Source: Oscillospiraceae bacterium (GTDB lineage Bacteria > Bacillota > Clostridia > Oscillospirales > Acutalibacteraceae). Taken from it: 5,355 bases of DNA. The translations under genes were made by a program, and so were the position numbers. The notes beneath the pieces were generated by a model. The model made no database searches and had not been told where the DNA came from. It saw only the letters and a program-made list of their open reading frames with translations. The stretch is taken from assembly GCA_029004655.1 (NCBI GenBank), contig JAQVYP010000127.1:1-5355 (forward strand). The letters are read 5' to 3'. Every line of letters starts with the position of its first letter. The stretch's first letter is position 1. This document shows positions 1-5,201 of this stretch, in pieces.

Positions 1-8
1 GCAACTAG

Positions 9-245
9 ATATCCTCTACCGGAGCGCCGCATAGGTTCTGCTCGCCTCCGGCTCCCAGAACCTATGCGTTTATTGTAAATCTTCATCTTTTTCACAAACT
101 AGTTCAACTTGCTATTGCAATTTACGAAAACATAAAATTGCTTTATGATGATAATGCATCTGAATCAATTGATTTTTACGATTCAACATACCAAATCCAA
201 ATGTTTGAAAAATCCACCGACTACTATATAATTATCAAACTGTGA
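9..245 (+). pseudogene. Probable 3' remnant of an unrecognised gene
   Basis: The plus-strand frame is open from base 9 to a TGA at 243-245, about 78 codons, with no suitable start codon; the only in-frame ATG is at 201. From about base 72 the translation has the composition of a real soluble protein, with acidic, tyrosine-rich stretches such as YENIKLLYDDNASESIDFYD and an ending of DYYIIIKL. Before that the frame runs through the GC-rich inverted repeat and reads as proline/arginine-rich, non-protein-like sequence. The simplest reading is that a gene's C-terminus survives and its front was replaced by the repeat. I do not recognise the family. A chance open frame in AT-rich DNA is possible. 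A minus-strand frame (ATG at 84-86, open to base 1, beginning MKIYNKRIGSGSRRR) overlaps it and is the competing interpretation. Confidence 0.35.
28..68. repeat. GC-rich inverted repeat at the left edge
   Basis: A perfect 13-bp inverted repeat (28-40 against 56-68, CGCATAGGTTCTG and its complement) surrounds a 15-nt GC-rich centre that can itself form a small GCC/GGC stem. It is much richer in GC than the roughly 700 bases that follow, which suggests a separate origin. Neither strand has a good T tract after the stem, so a terminator is unlikely. It could be one copy of a dispersed palindromic repeat or the end of an inserted element; the left part is cut by the window. Confidence 0.6.
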
Positions 246-254
246 GTAAACTTA

Positions 255-283
255 ATTATACCTAAATCGCTTTTAAATGTCAA
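255..283 (-). promoter_or_regulatory. Perfect sigma-A-type promoter reading left
   Basis: On the minus strand the -35 box is TTGACA (278-283) and the -10 box is TATAAT (255-260), separated by exactly 17 bp, so it matches the vegetative consensus at all 12 positions. Transcription would start near 248 and run off the left edge, antisense to the decayed plus-strand frame. The first plausible coding start on this transcript is the weak ATG at 84-86, which has only a poor ribosome site. The real target may lie outside the window. Confidence 0.55.
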
Positions 284-505
284 GAATAATATAGCTGTTT
301 AAGTCTCAATTGCTTATATTAATTTGTCGCTAAATTTATATTACTTTTATTATTCGCAAATTATATTGCCAAATTTAACTTATTGTATGTTAACTCGATC
401 TAAACAATTTTAGTCATTTATGGGTCACTTTATATTAGCTCAACTTTATTTTACAATCAGCCAATTTTTATTATTAATATCAATAAAAAATTTATAAAAA
501 ACATC

Positions 506-534
506 TTGACATCACATGTTTAGCTTTACATAAT
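506..534 (+). promoter_or_regulatory. Strong promoter-like sequence reading right
   Basis: TTGACA (506-511) is followed after 17 bp by CATAAT (529-534), 11 of 12 consensus positions. The start would fall near 541, just before the palindrome at 546-562. No coding sequence follows on the plus strand; the next gene-like objects are minus-strand tRNAs. If active it would make a non-coding transcript through the DnaA-box cluster. Confidence 0.4.
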
Positions 535-545
535 AATTTTGACGT

Positions 546-562
546 ACGCGGGTATACCGCGT
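546..562. repeat. ACGCGG/CCGCGT palindrome, operator-like
   Basis: Six-base perfect arms (546-551 and 557-562) flank a 5-nt GTATA centre. The site is GC-rich within AT-rich DNA and sits a few bases downstream of the predicted start of the promoter at 506-534, where a repressor would block transcription. A second inverted pair, GTGTAA (561-566) and TTACAC (575-580), follows directly. The binding protein is unknown. Confidence 0.4.
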
Positions 563-669
563 GTAATCCACGATTTACACAGGGTTATGCACTGTTTTTT
601 TTAATTAAAAGCGTTAATTCAAGTCAAAAGTCAAAAAAATGTTGACAGCTCTGTGGATAACGTGCATAA
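561..669. promoter_or_regulatory. Cluster of DnaA-box-like sites
   Basis: Against the DnaA box TTATNCACA the stretch holds one perfect site on the minus strand (652-660, TTATCCACA). An 8/9 site directly abuts it in the same orientation (661-669, TTATGCACG), and another 8/9 site lies on the plus strand (585-593, TTATGCACT). Weaker 7/9 matches sit at about 564-572 and 573-581. The AT-rich block at 290-540 lies next to them. DnaA binds such sites at oriC, at DnaA-regulated promoters and at titration clusters. The direction of all neighbouring genes argues against this being the main oriC. Confidence 0.4.
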
Positions 670-687
670 CTTATCGAGTTTGCTTAA

Positions 688-716
688 TTGACATAACGCA
701 TTTTTATGGTAATAAT
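688..716 (+). promoter_or_regulatory. Promoter-like sequence reading toward the tRNA terminator
   Basis: TTGACA (688-693) is followed after 17 bp by AATAAT (711-716), 11 of 12 consensus positions on the plus strand. A transcript starting near 723 would meet the tRNA-Glu terminator from the wrong side and has no recognisable product. In DNA this AT-rich, chance matches are possible. Confidence 0.25.
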
Positions 717-790
717 TGTAATAAAAAATACTAGTTGTATTTACACTTTTATCATATAAAATTCATTTTAAAATGACAAATATTTCAAGT

Positions 791-827
791 AAAAAGACAC
801 CTTCAATCAAGCTGATTGAAGGTGTCT
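791..827 (-). terminator. Intrinsic terminator of the tRNA unit
   Basis: A perfect 15-bp stem (795-809 against 813-827) with a 3-nt loop is followed on the minus strand by a run of five T (complement of the A run 791-795). It starts 6 bp beyond the CCA end of tRNA-Glu. The plus-strand side has no T run, so it terminates mainly leftward transcription. Confidence 0.92.
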
Positions 828-832
828 AATAA

Positions 833-907
833 TGGTGACCCGGACGAGAATCGAACTCGTGATACCGCCGTGAAAGGGCGGTGTCTTAACCGCTTGACCA
901 CCGGGCC
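833..907 (-). tRNA. tRNA-Glu (anticodon UUC), CCA encoded
   Basis: The 75-nt minus-strand sequence folds as a complete cloverleaf. The acceptor stem pairs GGCCCGG with CCGGGTC (one G-U pair). The anticodon stem CCGCC/GGCGG carries loop CTTTCAC with anticodon UUC, and the T arm ACGAG/CTCGT encloses TTCGATT. Discriminator A and the terminal CCA are genomically encoded. It is the second gene of a two-tRNA unit, 6 nt after tRNA-Met, and is followed by an intrinsic terminator. It delivers glutamate to GAA/GAG codons and in many bacteria also feeds tetrapyrrole synthesis. Confidence 0.97.
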
Positions 908-913
908 GTCTAT

Positions 914-990
914 TGGTAGCGGTAATTGGATTTGAACCAACGACACTTCGGGTATGAACCGAATGCTCTAGCCATCTGAGCTATACCGCC
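914..990 (-). tRNA. tRNA-Met (anticodon CAU), elongator, CCA encoded
   Basis: A 77-nt minus-strand cloverleaf. The acceptor stem is GGCGGTA/TACCGCT, the D arm GCTC/GAGC, and the anticodon stem TTCGG/CCGAA carries loop TTCATAC, anticodon CAU. The T loop is TTCAAAT, then discriminator A and encoded CCA. A CAU anticodon can mean initiator Met, elongator Met or lysidine-modified Ile2. The start GGCGGTATAGCTCAG and the GGUUCAUACCC anticodon region resemble Firmicute elongator tRNA-Met as I remember it, and do not resemble Ile2. The first acceptor pair is G-U, and the run of three G-C pairs typical of initiators is absent. It is first in the unit, about 9 nt after the predicted transcription start. 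Confidence 0.95.
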
Positions 991-1005
991 ATATGTGACT
1001 AAGCC

Positions 1006-1034
1006 ATTATAATACAAAGCGCCTTTGTTGTCAA
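1006..1034 (-). promoter_or_regulatory. Consensus promoter of the tRNA-Met/tRNA-Glu unit
   Basis: The -35 box TTGACA (1029-1034) and -10 box TATAAT (1006-1011) on the minus strand are both perfect, 17 bp apart. The start should fall near 999, only a few bases before tRNA-Met. The -35 box overlaps the TGA stop of the upstream thioesterase gene (1031-1033). The spacer contains a perfect palindrome, ACAAAG-3 nt-CTTTGT (1014-1028). Such strength suits a stable RNA gene. Confidence 0.92.
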
Positions 1035-1795
1035 GACATTTTACTACAATTTTTATAAAAGCATACTGCTTCAAAACATTTTCCGCGATCGTGATTTCCG
1101 CTAAATGTGGCATTGTTTTCCAAACCATTTACACCAACAGTTATTGTTTCTCCGAGTAATGCTTCTGATTGGAAATTAATACTAAAACCCTTTATAATTT
1201 TGTCGTCCATCCCACCGGGCATATAATCACACATGAAATTTGCATATACACAATTGTTCAAATGACTGTTATAATCTGTATCAGAATACATAACGGTGCG
1301 CTCAGCTGTAAAATCAAAACTATCCGCCGTTGATAATTTTTTCGGTATCGGACATTCTGTTTTAATGTCCTCATTAAACACGAAAGAACTAAAAGCGTCG
1401 ATATTTTGTGGCTTGACCAATTTGTGTGCCTTTGCATCAACAGTTGCAATAGCTGCCATTGAATCGATCAAAAGCTCTCCGCTTTGTGTTTCAAACCTGT
1501 AACAACGATAATATTGAATACCTTTAAGTCCTTTGCACCAGGTTATCATATGAATTTTTTCACCTATTTTCGGACGACGATATATAACGGAATTAATACG
1601 CGTAAATACAAAGATTAATCCTAATTCGCTAAACATTTTTTCATAATCCATATTAATTTCTGTCAATTGAAGCTCGCCAATTTCTTGCTGGAACTTCAAA
1701 ATGCTTGAAAGGCTGATTTGTCGAGTTTGATCTGAATCACAACATTTAACTTCAGTATCCCAAACATAAAAGGAACCATTTTTATTCAAACACAT
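1031..1795 (-). CDS. Acyl-ACP thioesterase (FatA/FatB-like, double hotdog)
   Basis: This 254-residue protein most likely hydrolyses acyl-ACP to free fatty acid, in the cytoplasm, setting chain release in fatty acid synthesis. The key evidence is D-x-N-x-H-x-N-N at residues 174-181 (DYNSHLNN), which matches the plant FatA/FatB active-site motif carrying catalytic Asp, Asn and His. A glutamate at 211 (INFQSEAL) sits where the plant enzymes have the further catalytic acid. The N-terminal half (about 1-125) fits the first hotdog domain, with RINSVIYRRPKIGEKIHMITW resembling the substrate-binding strand region, and residues 160-250 fit the second. The length suits bacterial members, with no signal peptide or membrane segment. 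ATG is preceded by GGAG (1805-1808) at 9 nt. It lies 76 bp after serS with no clear promoter between, so it is probably at least partly co-transcribed. Chain-length preference cannot be read. The C-terminus past residue 230 is poorly conserved by eye. Confidence 0.85.
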   Translation of the reverse strand: MCLNKNGSFYVWDTEVKCCDSDQTRQISLSSILKFQQEIGELQLTEINMDYEKMFSELGLIFVFTRINSVIYRRPKIGEKIHMITWCKGLKGIQYYRCYRFETQSGELLIDSMAAIATVDAKAHKLVKPQNIDAFSSFVFNEDIKTECPIPKKLSTADSFDFTAERTVMYSDTDYNSHLNNCVYANFMCDYMPGGMDDKIIKGFSINFQSEALLGETITVGVNGLENNATFSGNHDRGKCFEAVCFYKNCSKMS

Positions 1796-1827
1796 TTATT
1801 ACAACTCCGTTTTATCTGCTCAATGTA

Positions 1828-1853
1828 GCAGGAAGGGTGATGTGCCTTCCTGC
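1828..1853 (-). other. Hairpin between serS and the thioesterase gene
   Basis: A perfect 9-bp GC-rich stem (GCAGGAAGG at 1828-1836 with its complement at 1845-1853) and 8-nt loop lie between the serS stop and the thioesterase start. On the minus strand it is followed by TACATTGAG, not a T run, so it is not a typical intrinsic terminator. It may be a 3'-end stabiliser, a processing site or a partial attenuator lowering thioesterase expression relative to serS. It leaves 32 nt to the thioesterase start, so the ribosome site is free. Confidence 0.55.
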
Positions 1854-1871
1854 ATGAAGCTTTGAGCTTTC

Positions 1872-3146
1872 TTACTTCTCGATTCTGTCGCAGCCCATAT
1901 AAGGTCTTAAAACCTCAGGAACAGTCACGCTGCCGTCATCGTTTTGATAATTTTCAAGTATAGCTGCAACAGTCCTGCCGATTGCAACGCCTGAACCGTT
2001 AAGAGTATGAACAAGCCTTGCCTTGTCTTTTGCATCATCCTTATATCGAATAGAAGCACGTCTTGCCTGAAAATCTTCAAAGTTAGAACAGCTTGAAATT
2101 TCACAATAACGATTATAAGATGGCAACCACACTTCAATATCATAGGTTTTTGCGGAAGAAAAGCCCAAGTCTCCTGAGCAAAGGCATACTACTCTATACG
2201 GAAGACCAAGTGCCTGCAATACGCGCTCGGCATCATTTGTAAGAGCCTCAAGCTCATCGTATGAATTATCTGGGTTCGCAAATTTAACAAGCTCTACCTT
2301 ATTAAATTGATGTTGACGGATGAGCCCGCGAGTATCACGCCCTGCGCTACCTGCTTCTGCGCGAAAACAAGCGGAATATGCACAATATTTAATTGGTAGC
2401 TTTGTGCCATCTAAAATTTCGTCACGGTGCATATTAGTTACGGGAACTTCAGCAGTTGGAATAAGGAAATAGTCCAAATTTGCAAGCTTAAATGCATCCT
2501 CTTCAAATTTGGGTAATTGACCAGTACCGGTCATAGAGGCACGGTTTACCATATATGGAGGGAATATTTCCCTGTATCCATGCTCGGTATGTGTGTTAAG
2601 GTAAAAGTTGATGATTGATCTTTCGAGGCGAGCGCCCAGACCTTTGTAAAAATGAAATCTTGCTCCGGTTACCTTTGCAGCGGTTTCGGGATCAAGAATG
2701 TCCAAATCAGAACCAATGTCCCAGTGAGCCTTTGGCTCGTAATCAAACTTTGTGGGTTCTCCCCATCTTCTAACTTCTTTGTTCTGACTGTCATCTGTAC
2801 CCACAGGAACACTTTCATTAGGAATGTTTGGAATCATCAACACAATGTTCTTTTGGGTTTCTTCCAACTCGCAAAGCTGTGAATCGATTTTTTTAATATC
2901 TTCAGAAAGTTCTTTCATCTCAACCATAATAGCAGAGATGTCTCCATCTTCTTTTTTGATTTGTGTTATTTTTTTTGATTCAGCGTTTTGCTGAGCCTTC
3001 ATGCTTTCAACTTGTCCCAAAAGAACACGTCGTTTATCGTCAATGGCCAAAAGATTATCTATTTCAGCGTCTAAATTACCATTACGATTTTTTACCGATT
3101 GTTTAACTTTCTCAGGATTGCTTCTTATTACTTTAATATCTAACAT
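1872..3146 (-). CDS. serS: Serine--tRNA ligase (SerRS), class II
   Basis: Charges tRNA-Ser (and tRNA-Sec where present) with serine in the cytoplasm, using ATP. The 424 residues match the usual bacterial length. Residues 1-105 form the N-terminal helical hairpin that reaches the long variable arm of tRNA-Ser, seen as charged heptad-like helices around 27-100. The catalytic core follows: TAE at 231-233 (serine pocket), motif 2 FRAEAGSAGRDTRGLIRQHQF at 261-281 with the ATP-binding arginine at 262, and EISSCSNFEDFQARR at 349-363. Motif 3 is LNGSG..IGRT at 382-392 with its arginine at 391, and VLRPYMG is at 412-418. All key residues are present. ATG is preceded by AAGGAAG (3154-3160) at 7 nt. It follows the small membrane gene by 17 bp, so there is no room for a T-box leader; expression depends on the parAB operon transcript or an internal promoter I do not see. 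Confidence 0.98.
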   Translation of the reverse strand: MLDIKVIRSNPEKVKQSVKNRNGNLDAEIDNLLAIDDKRRVLLGQVESMKAQQNAESKKITQIKKEDGDISAIMVEMKELSEDIKKIDSQLCELEETQKNIVLMIPNIPNESVPVGTDDSQNKEVRRWGEPTKFDYEPKAHWDIGSDLDILDPETAAKVTGARFHFYKGLGARLERSIINFYLNTHTEHGYREIFPPYMVNRASMTGTGQLPKFEEDAFKLANLDYFLIPTAEVPVTNMHRDEILDGTKLPIKYCAYSACFRAEAGSAGRDTRGLIRQHQFNKVELVKFANPDNSYDELEALTNDAERVLQALGLPYRVVCLCSGDLGFSSAKTYDIEVWLPSYNRYCEISSCSNFEDFQARRASIRYKDDAKDKARLVHTLNGSGVAIGRTVAAILENYQNDDGSVTVPEVLRPYMGCDRIEK

Positions 3147-3163
3147 AATTAGTCTTCCTTTGC

Positions 3164-3394
3164 TTAATTATTTCTCATTCTAATAAGGTGGCCTATAAAA
3201 GCACCTACGCAAACACCTAAGGTGGTGCCAATGACAATATTGTTAAAGACTGCTCCCAGTGCCACGCCTATACAAAGCCCTAAAGATATGCCGATTGGCA
3301 ATTCGGTATTAGAGTATTCGCTTTTATTCGGTGTAGATTCTTTATCATTTAATAAGTTATTATTTATATCTGATTTATTGTTATCGTCAATCAT
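3164..3394 (-). CDS. Small glycine-zipper membrane protein, function unknown
   Basis: A 76-residue protein. Residues 1-32 are hydrophilic, rich in Asn, Asp and Ser. Two short hydrophobic segments follow at about 33-50 and 53-71, joined by an NN turn, and the chain ends with RMRNN, so both ends are probably cytoplasmic. The two segments are near-repeats 21 residues apart: IGISLGLCIGVALG (34-47) and IGTTLGVCVGAFIG (55-68). Each has Gly at every fourth position, a glycine-zipper pattern allowing tight helix packing or oligomers. Each also has one Cys, at 41 and 62. Its ATG overlaps the parB stop (ATGA) and there is no good ribosome site, so translation is probably coupled to parB. The small size and overlap could suggest a spurious call, but the clean two-helix layout and operon position argue it is real. 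I do not recognise a named family. Confidence 0.75.
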   Translation of the reverse strand: MIDDNNKSDINNNLLNDKESTPNKSEYSNTELPIGISLGLCIGVALGAVFNNIVIGTTLGVCVGAFIGHLIRMRNN

Positions 3395-4242
3395 TTGCTA
3401 TTACCGGCAATTCTTTCGGCCATTTCATAAAGGTCGTCATCATTAAAAAACTCTATTAAAATTGTTCCGGACGTTCCGTTTCCGTTAACTTTAATTTTAC
3501 GACCCACTTCACGGGTTAGAGCAATCTCAACCTCTTCATACAACTTGTTCTTTGCACGCGATTGCGCAGAAGCGGGCACTTCCGTCTTAATAACTTTTGA
3601 CATTCTTTCAATCTCTCGCACCGATGCGCCGTTTTTAGCCGCTTTCAGCGCCATGGCTCTAACCTCCGGATCTGTCTTGGCAAGCAAAGCCCTCGCATGA
3701 CCGGAGGTGATGACGCTTTGACTTAATAAATCCATTTCTTCCGGGGTGAGGCCCAATAGTCGAAGCGCATTTGCAACTGCAGGACGTGATTTACCAACGC
3801 TTACAGCAACTTCTTCTTGAGTCATGCCAAAATTATCTATCAGATTCTTGAATCCCTTAGCTTCTTCAATAGCGTTTAAATCCTCTCTTTGAAGATTTTC
3901 AATCAGAGCTATTTCTGCAGATTTAAGATCGTCCATCTCGCGAATTACGACTGGAACTCTACTAAGGCCTGCCATTCTGGAAGCTCTCCATCTGCGCTCT
4001 CCAGCAACTATTTGATACCTTCCGTCCCTGGTTGGACGAACCAATAAAGGCTGAATAAGTCCGTGAGTCTTTATGCTTTCTGATAATTCTGAAAGCGCGG
4101 CTTCGTCGAAAACTTTGCGAGGCTGATTTCTGTTTGGCTCTATCTCTGATAGCCTTACTTCAACGGATGAACTGGATTCAGATGAGTTTTCTGAAAACAG
4201 TGAATCCAACCCTCTGCCTAAACCGCCTTTTTTAGCTGACAT
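3391..4242 (-). CDS. parB: Chromosome partitioning protein ParB (Spo0J family CTPase)
   Basis: Binds parS, loads as a CTP-dependent sliding clamp, and with ParA and SMC organises and separates the origin region. The 283 residues show the standard layout. The N-terminal ParA-activating tip is GLGRGLDSLF at 7-16, then an acidic/serine-rich linker (17-27). The N-terminal CTPase domain runs from about 28 to 125, with NQPRKVFD (39-46), GERRWRAS (81-88, CTP-binding box) and ENLQRED (115-121, second nucleotide box). The helix-turn-helix for parS is at about 139-163 (MTQEEVAVSVGKSRPAVANAL). A C-terminal dimerisation domain spans about 230-283. No key residue is missing. ATG is preceded by AGGAGA (4252-4257), which lies inside the last codons of parA, with 6 bp between the genes. 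Two parS sites lie in front of parA, so ParB should bind upstream of its own operon. Confidence 0.97.
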   Translation of the reverse strand: MSAKKGGLGRGLDSLFSENSSESSSSVEVRLSEIEPNRNQPRKVFDEAALSELSESIKTHGLIQPLLVRPTRDGRYQIVAGERRWRASRMAGLSRVPVVIREMDDLKSAEIALIENLQREDLNAIEEAKGFKNLIDNFGMTQEEVAVSVGKSRPAVANALRLLGLTPEEMDLLSQSVITSGHARALLAKTDPEVRAMALKAAKNGASVREIERMSKVIKTEVPASAQSRAKNKLYEEVEIALTREVGRKIKVNGNGTSGTILIEFFNDDDLYEMAERIAGNSK

Positions 4243-4248
4243 TAATTA

Positions 4249-5016
4249 TCATCTCCTATTATCTTTAAGTAATTCTTTTGCAAGGCTGTTGTATGCATCT
4301 GCTCCCTTGCTACGTGTGTCATAGTACTGTATCGGTTGACCAAAACTTGGAGCTTCCGAAATCCTTACTCCGCGAGGAATTACGGTTTTATACAACTTTT
4401 TAGCAAAGAACTTTTTTACCTCACCCACTACCTGTTGTGTTAGCTTTAGGCGACCGTCATACATAGTGAGTAAAACGCCTTCTAATTCGATTGTAGGATT
4501 GTACATTCTTTTAACCTGACGTACTGTTGCCATGAGCTGTGACAAGCCTTCCATTGCATAATATTCGCACTGGATTGGAACAAGCACTGTATCGCTTGCA
4601 CAAAGTGAATTAAGAGTGATCAAGCCAAGCGACGGTGGACAATCAATAAATATGTAGTCATAATTATCAATGATCGGTGCCAAGGCAACTTTTAGCATTG
4701 ATTCGCGATCCTTCAGCTCTGCCAGTTCAATTTCTGCACCGGCCAATTGCATGTTACAAGGAATCAAATCAACGTTTTTAAACTTAGTGTTGACTATTGA
4801 TTCTATTGCTTTCGATTTCCCAATAAGCAAATTGTATGATGACACTTCAATGTCTCGCTTACTTATACCATACCCGCTTGTTGAGTTACCCTGAGGATCG
4901 GCATCAATCAGAAGAACCTTTTGATCCAACATGCCAAGAGCCGCCGATAGGTTAACGGCAGTAGTAGTTTTTCCAACACCGCCTTTTTGATTTACGATAG
5001 AAATTATTTTCCCCAC
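4249..5016 (-). CDS. parA: Chromosome partitioning ATPase ParA (Soj family)
   Basis: A MinD/ParA-type ATPase that dimerises with ATP on non-specific DNA and is switched off by ParB; in Bacillus relatives Soj also modulates DnaA. The 255 residues match small chromosomal Soj proteins, without the extra N-terminal HTH of plasmid type Ia ParA. Visible motifs are the deviant Walker A KGGVGKTT (11-18) with signature Lys 11, switch I DADPQGN (38-44), Walker B IFIDCPPSL (122-130) with Asp 125, and the PRGVRISEAPSFG segment (214-226). A basic stretch RLKLTQQV at 189-196 fits the DNA-binding surface. The start is GTG at 5014-5016, supported by GAGGTG (5022-5027) 5 nt upstream and by the family's usual MGKIISIVNQKGG beginning. 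It is the first gene of the operon, with a long leader carrying a MITE-like element. Confidence 0.97.
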   Translation of the reverse strand: MGKIISIVNQKGGVGKTTTAVNLSAALGMLDQKVLLIDADPQGNSTSGYGISKRDIEVSSYNLLIGKSKAIESIVNTKFKNVDLIPCNMQLAGAEIELAELKDRESMLKVALAPIIDNYDYIFIDCPPSLGLITLNSLCASDTVLVPIQCEYYAMEGLSQLMATVRQVKRMYNPTIELEGVLLTMYDGRLKLTQQVVGEVKKFFAKKLYKTVIPRGVRISEAPSFGQPIQYYDTRSKGADAYNSLAKELLKDNRR

Positions 5017-5040
5017 AGTTGCACCTCACGAGACTTTATA

Positions 5041-5185
5041 CTAATTCCAACTAAAAACCACCAATCTTTAAGGTCTTTTGTTTGCGAGACTGTGTTGTCG
5101 TCTCGGGCAGGACTGCCTTTTTACTCCACCTTGCCTCACAAACAAAATCCTCGCAAATCTTTGGACGCTTTTTAATTGGAATTAG
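5041..5185. mobile_element. MITE-like element in the parA leader
   Basis: A 145-bp segment bounded by inverted termini: 5041-5057 (CTAATTCCAACTAAAAA) matches the complement of 5169-5185 at 16 of 17 positions. The similarity continues inward: both arms carry a TTTTGTTTG(C/T)GAG(A/G)C block, at about 5077-5090 and the complement of 5134-5147. The centre holds two small hairpins, CGAGAC/GTCTCG (5085-5090 with 5100-5105) and GGCA/TGCC (5106-5109 with 5114-5117). It has no credible gene. Size, termini and full-length foldback are typical of a MITE mobilised in trans. A target-site duplication is not evident (flanks TTATA and CATTA), so an old insertion or a structured RNA leader remains possible. 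Confidence 0.65.
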
Positions 5186-5201
5186 CATTAAATATATAAT
5201 G

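Larger units (their letters stand above)
246..790. other. AT-rich non-coding stretch
   Basis: This 545-bp stretch holds no convincing coding region on either strand; the few short frames lack ribosome binding sites. Bases 290-540 are extremely AT-rich with many A and T runs, as in an easily melted DNA segment. From about 540 to 670 it contains palindromes and DnaA-box-like sites, annotated separately. Three TTGACA hexamers occur on the plus strand (506, 642, 688). The layout of an AT-rich block beside DnaA boxes resembles a replication origin or a DnaA-responsive regulatory region, but this is inference. Confidence 0.6.

Noticed and set aside
639..734. 31-codon plus-strand frame starting MLTALWITC
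   Set aside because: It lacks a Shine-Dalgarno sequence, runs through the DnaA boxes and has no protein-like pattern.
773..829. Short plus-strand frame MTNISSKKTPSIKLIEGV
   Set aside because: It has no ribosome binding site and two thirds of it is the perfect stem of the tRNA terminator, so the sequence is explained by RNA structure.
910..1128. 72-codon minus-strand frame through the tRNA-Met gene
   Set aside because: It overlaps the thioesterase 3' end, the tRNA promoter and the tRNA itself; it is a shadow frame.
1925..2143. Minus-strand frame of 72 codons inside serS
   Set aside because: It lies in an alternative frame of a fully intact serS with no start signal of its own.
3001..3183. 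Plus-strand 60-codon frame opposite the 5' end of serS
   Set aside because: It is antisense to the SerRS coiled-coil coding region, with no promoter or ribosome site seen.
5001..5018. DnaA-box-like TTCCCCACA near the parA start
   Set aside because: It has two mismatches to TTATNCACA and lies in the ribosome-proximal coding sequence; no cluster surrounds it.
4987..5175. Plus-strand open frame of 62 codons across the parA start and the MITE-like element
   Set aside because: It begins inside parA on the other strand and runs through the foldback element; there is no ribosome site and it is explained by the repeat.
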